Source: Meandrina meandrites (Eukaryota; Cnidaria; Anthozoa; Scleractinia; Meandrinidae). From it: 64,000 nt of DNA. Where the stretch lies: NCBI GenBank assembly GCA_963693305.1, contig OY855908.1:39478305-39542304 (forward strand), in the 5' to 3' direction. The notes beneath the pieces are model-generated. The model searched no databases and had not been told where the DNA came from. It saw only the letters and a program-made list of their open reading frames with translations. This document shows positions 26,001 through 32,000 of the stretch, piece by piece; positions within the stretch are counted from its first letter, which is position 1; each line of letters begins with the position of its first letter. The position numbers were made by a program, and so were the translations under genes.

Positions 26001-29000
26001 AACCACTGAATTGATTCTTTTGAGGCTTTATGCTTCGGATAAAATGCTTTCTCATAAGCTGTCTGTGGTGCTTCGACCTTTTCTCCGGGGCAATCTATTA
26101 CGGTTTTCCCTTGGGCACACCTTTCTGCATGACGTTGTAAATGGGTTGCTTGTGTAAATCTTGCTTTGCAATGGATGCATGCATAAGTTTTTCCCAACTT
26201 TTTAATGTCTTTTATTAAGAATGCGTGCTTTCCAAAAATACCGATTGTCATAACGTTTTTAAACTGCGGTGCAGGATTTCTTGTCAGATGCCATACCACT
26301 TCTTTATCGTTTACACGCTCTGGCATATATACCCTGATTCCTAGCCGACCTGAGAAAGCAGTCCCCTTATTCAGATGCATTTCAACCTTTTCCAATTCAT
26401 CCAGTGATGTTTTTACGCAGTTCGTCGGTGTATCTCGGAGTTTGAAAAAACTCTTGGCTAGACCTTGCGCCGCTTTTGTACTTCGATCTGGTCTAGCTCC
26501 TTTGTGTACAGCAATACAGCGCCATAGACACATGTTATCTCTATAGGTATCCAGTGCTACCATTGAACGACTATGTGCAAGGTTGCGCAGCCAGTTTGGT
26601 AAGGGTCCTGTTCCCATCAGCGGTTGACGGTCAAGCACAACCTTTACATCAACATTAAAATGCCCCTCGAAAATCCACTTTGTGTTTGGTCTTTCGATAC
26701 TATCCGCATCCAGACGTACAGCCTCCCTATTAATTAACCAATTCTCCGCTTCTGCATATGTATTCATCCAAGGGGAGCCTTTATTTTGGTAGTAGAAAAT
26801 TATGGTACCGTCTTCAATGTTACGTAACTTATATGAATAAGTGTGCCTCATGTAAAATGATGTCCTCACGTTCTCTCTTATTTTTTCCATAAATTTTGGT
26901 GTGAGGTCTTTATTCAGTTCTTTTATGAAGCGCCATCTCTTGAACCGTCTCCCGCTGCTCTCTTCACCCTCAAATTTTGTGACTTCGTACAGATTCTGAA
27001 TCTCATTCTGGTAGTCTGTCACATTTCTTATGTTATTCGGTTGAATGGGGTCAAATTGTCGCAGAAGTTGTCTTTTGTTTCTATTTCTTGGTGGCGCAAT
27101 TGGTTTGTAAGGTTTTGGTTGTAATGGCTGTAATACGCGTAATGACGGTTTATACCGCTGCTTTCTGGTTTCTGTTAGCGGCTCGACTAGCACATTCTTT
27201 ATTATCTTTTTCACAGTGGGTACGTTTTCTGAAAGAAGTTGCGATAAATGGTGCAGTTCTGCGGGATCTATTTTTGCAAGTTCTTGTTCGAGAGATTTGA
27301 GGTCTACATTTTCAAAAGAGCTGAGGTCTATTTCGTCCATTGTATATTATGTAGAAAAATATTTTTTTAATTTATTAATTGTTGTTAACTTAATGTTGCA
27401 TTTCTCTAAATGGTTGTCCCGCCGCCCTCTGTTTATGTTTCCTGTGTCCTTTTGCTAAGTAGTATAGCCGGGACTAAACAAATACTATCTTTGGTAAGCC
27501 TAAATTTTTCACCTCTTTAGGGGACTAGTAGTCAGGGACTAAATCAAGGCACGCGAGCTTTTGTGAGCGTGGTTTGATTTGGTCCCTGACTACTAGTCTC
27601 CTGAAGAGGTGAAAAATTTAGGTGCACCCAAAGTGGTATTTGTTTAGTCCCGGCTATACTACTTCTTTTACAAACCTGAGATGAATAAAAAACTTAAAGT
27701 ATTTTTCATCAACAGAGGAGGCTCCTAATAAGAAGGTACACGTTCAGTGGTCTCGTCTGAATGGAGTGCTGAGAATGAACCCTGTAGATAGCTCTGCTAT
27801 TCCGCGACCACCCTCGGCAAAGGGCCAACAGAATGGCACGATGGACGGAATCCACAAGTACTTCATTGTGTTCACTGGATTTCATCTTCAACAACAGGTC
27901 TTGAAGGATTGGATCAAAACCTGTTGTAAACCGGTATGTTATTGAAAGAAGGACATTCAGTTTACTAAACAATGTGCAATGAAACTGTGCGTAGCATGCA
28001 TGTATCCTTCTGTGAAATGTGATGATTACAGTGGCAGGAGTTCACTTTCTGCACTCAGGTCTTCAACAGGGAAAGAACTTTAATTTAGAATAAAGTAGAG
28101 TTACCTTGATATTTAACAGCTTTCCTGCGAATATCGCCTGATACTTAGCCGACGAGGCCGTAGGCCGAGTTGGCTAAAGGTGGCTCGACTGGGTTTTTTA
28201 GGGGCAACACCGCTCAAGTTTGAGAACTAACCAGACTGTCATTAACAATGCCATCGAAAAACGATCACCACAGCTGAATTAGGTAAAGATGAAAATTTGT
28301 TATGACCAGTGTTATTTTGACATCGGAGTTGTCATAGCAACGCAATGACGTCATCACGTTTGTCAATTTCGTTCGTACTGCTCGGCACCAGGAGATTTTT
28401 TCGGAAATCGCTCAAGGGAGCATGTACCTCCTATACCTGCCTCAATGTTGGCAAAGTTTGAACAAATTCTGTGAGAGCGTTATCGAAATTTTTGGGGATG
28501 AAGTTTCGAGGGTCATAAATACAGTAAAAAACATACTATTGAGATAATAGGGTAATATCTGAAGAACACGACGCGCTTTGGGAATGCAGTTTCATCTCAT
28601 AGTAGTTTGATGCCATTTAAAATTGTGGATACAAAATTATGGGGATCGCCGCGACCGATTGCGGAAAAAACGGATTTGATGAGCGTGCATTCATGTGCTC
28701 TTGTTGCCACTTTTGTAAATAATTTGGTCTACACCTACAAATGTGATAATTATTTGGAAACCGCTCGATGAATTTTTTTAGAAACTTGTCAATCTCGAGG
28801 TTTGTCATCAGTTTATATGGCCTGCAAGTTTCAAGGTCATTGAAAACACGTAAGGCAATAAAATCGGGGCTCCAATGTACTACTTTTTTCTCCCAGATTT
28901 TGTGTTTACAAGTGAGTGTCCTCATTATTCACGGGCATTGTATTCAACTTTCATTTTCACGTGCACAACTCAGCAAAAAATTCATTTGCATTTTATTAGT

Positions 29001-32000
29001 GAGTTTAGACTTTTTTCCTGATCTGTTGTTCTACACAAAAATAGCTTTTCGTTTCCTGGAGAAAGAGACCCTCGGCATTGCTGTATTCCAGTCTAACGGC
29101 GTAACAAATATTATTACAGTTTTCAAGTCATATAAGCATGTTTCCCGAATTTTTTTAGAAAGCAATTGAGCGTTCTGTTTAATGCAAATGATTTTTTTGC
29201 TGAGTTGTGCACGTGGACATGAAAGTAAAAAACAATACACGTGAATAATGAGGACACTCACTTGTAAACACAAAATCTGCGAGAGAAAAGTAGTACATTG
29301 GAGCCCCGATTTTATTGTCTTAAATGTTTTCAATGACCTTGAAACTTGCCGGCCATATAAACTGATGACAAACCTCGAGATTGACAAGTTTTTAAAAAAA
29401 TTCATCGAGTGGTTTCCAAATAATTATCACATTTGTAGGTGTAGACCAAATTATTTACAAAAGTGGCAACAAGAGCACCTGAATGCACGCTCATCAAATC
29501 CGTTTTTTTCGCAATCGGTCGCGGCGATCCCCATAATTTTGTATACACAATTTTAAATGGCATCAAACTACTATGAGATGAAACTGCATCCCCAAAGCGC
29601 GAGGTTTTCTTCAGATATTACCCTATTATCTCAATAGTATGTTTTTTGCTGTATTTATAACCCTCGAAACTTCATCCCCAAAAATTTCGATAACGCTCTC
29701 ACAGAATTTGTTCAAACTTTGCCAGCATTGAGGCAGGTATAGGAGGTACATGCTCCCTTGAGCGATTTCCGAAAAAATCTCCTGGTGCCGAGCAATACGA
29801 ACGAAATTGATAAACGTGATGACGTCATTGCGTTGCTATGACAACTCCGATGTCAAAATAACACTGGTCATAACAAATTTTCATCTTTACCTAATTCAGC
29901 TGTGGTGATCGTTTTTCGATGGCATTGTTAATGACAGTCTGGTTAGTTCTCAAACTTGAGCGGTGTTGCCCCTAAAAAACCCAGTCGAGCCACCTAAAAT
30001 CAGACGATATTCCGCAAGATTGAGCAGGATAATTGTTTTATTATTCAACAAATTGTTAACGAAACTGATTTTGCAGCGAGAAAAACTGTGGTTGTGCAGC
30101 GCTTTGCAAGATTTCAGTCGGATCTTGGCAACCTAGGTATATCGCAGGATATCTGTTATGTACGTATGACGGATATCAACGACTTTCTGAGCATATATGG
30201 GCATCGTGCGCATTTGTTGAACAAACACGATACAAAAGCCAGTCGAGATCACTTGTTCGTTTTTCCAGACGATATTAATGGTGTCAAGCAGGCAAATTAT
30301 TAGAAAATATAGAAAAAAGGAGGGATATTTTGTTGATGTATCATAAAGTTCAATAAGAGACACAACCCGTAGGCATACATGACGTGCTTAACGGCTTGCA
30401 AAGCATTATAGGGCGTTTTCAACACGGTCAGCTTTCGGCGAGTTTTCCGATGTCATAGAATCTTTTACAGCAAAGGAGGAGGGTGGATTGACTTCTTTTC
30501 TTATTTTGGATGTCTTAGAAGCAAAGATCTTTCGATATAACTTTCAGGAAGGGCACAATGTCTGAGGAAATGTCCGTTATTCATCGTCAACACACAGAAA
30601 TTGTAGTCGCCATTTTGGTGACGAAAGGAGAATTTTTATGAAATGTTAGTCGCATTGGCGACCGTATTGGTCTAAATTTCAAGCCCTGAGTCGATACATT
30701 TTAACCAAGAATTATGGCAAGTTTCTTTTGCGTTAAACAAATTAAATGTTGGCCGATCCGCGGTTCATGTTGTGGCAAATTATTTATCATGCTAATTCTT
30801 AAAATTCGAGTAAGTTGTTAATCAAAGTAGGCGGCGAAAACGTGTGGAGTAGCCGGCGAAACTCGCCGGCTACCGGCCCTTATTGAAAACCCTGCTAACA
30901 ATAAACAATTATTAGATGAGGTTTTTGTGATATCTGGAATAATCAAGGTCGAGGTAAGTGTTATCAGCCGAAGCCGAAGGCTGAAGCTGATAACACTCAC
31001 TGAGACCTTAATTATTTCGGGTATCACAAAAAACGAATTTAATAATTGTTTTGCTATGCATTGTTTAAAAAACAACAAGGACAAACGCACTCTTGAAGAA
31101 GCGAATCGACGAGAAATGTTTTTACTTCGCTGTGTGCGAGACGCCACGTACCACCTGTGAACTTGATAGTCTCTTGGAAATCGTGCATTGCGCGCAACCT
31201 ACAGATTATTCACTAATCTGCTAACAGATTAGTTAATAATCTGTAGGTTGCGCTGATTCCCAGAATTAACTGTAGGCTCTTAGCCAATGAGAAGACAGAT
31301 AGTTACTACAATGTATAATAATTAAAATAATGTGTGTCAGTAAATTGGATGAAAAGTATCACCAATCTTGAGATTGCAAACAGTGCGTCTGCTATTTAGT
31401 GCCGCGTTGTAGAGACTAGATAACTTAGCTGAAACCGTAGGCTGGTTTGACACAAGATCCATTCTATGGTTCCGTGCAGACCGGTATTGTCCGAACGTAT
31501 GGTGGTCGGGTCAACAAAACTGTACCAACCATTCTCTGAGTGCTGTCGATGGATATTTAGAACAGCTTACATCAGCTGATCAGATCGGCTAAACAAATGG
31601 AATTATTAGGTGATAGCACGCCGTCTTTATTGAGTGGATTGCTGTTTTCATTCGCTTGCAGGCGCTAGTGAAACAAAAGATGAAAGTGAGGAAGGACCTT
31701 TCAGACAAAGAGATCACCGACATCAGTGTGAGTACCGTAATATTTCATTATTTGCATGCTGCGGAAAGTTTACCGTCTTTGTTCTCGTCCTCCGTAAGAC
31801 CCAAAATAAATCAAAATTTCGAAGTCCTCGTTACCGTCGTGGTCATCACTTGTCTAAATGTTGGTGAACATCAACGTGAATGTCACTCTATCACCAGCTA
31901 TGGTGTTAGGAGCCAGATACGAAACAGGAATGTTTTCTCTAGTTAACCAATATTAATAGTCGGATGTCATGAACAGATCTTGTGGAGCCAGCCATCTCAC

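Larger units (their letters stand above)
11397..27663. mobile_element. Polinton/Maverick element, complete, 16,267 bp
   Basis: Defined by 270-bp terminal inverted repeats (11397-11666 and 27394-27663) whose only difference that I can see is C at 11434 against the complement of A at 27626. The termini are AGTAGTATAG and CTATACTACT, matching the AG-type ends known for Polintons. TTCTTT precedes the left end (11391-11396) and recurs at 27663-27668, sharing one T with the right terminus, consistent with the 6-bp duplication typical of the group. Inside are protein-primed DNA polymerase, integrase, ATPase, protease and both kinds of capsid gene, the full diagnostic set. The near-identical termini and mostly intact genes indicate a recent insertion. 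Confidence 0.95.
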
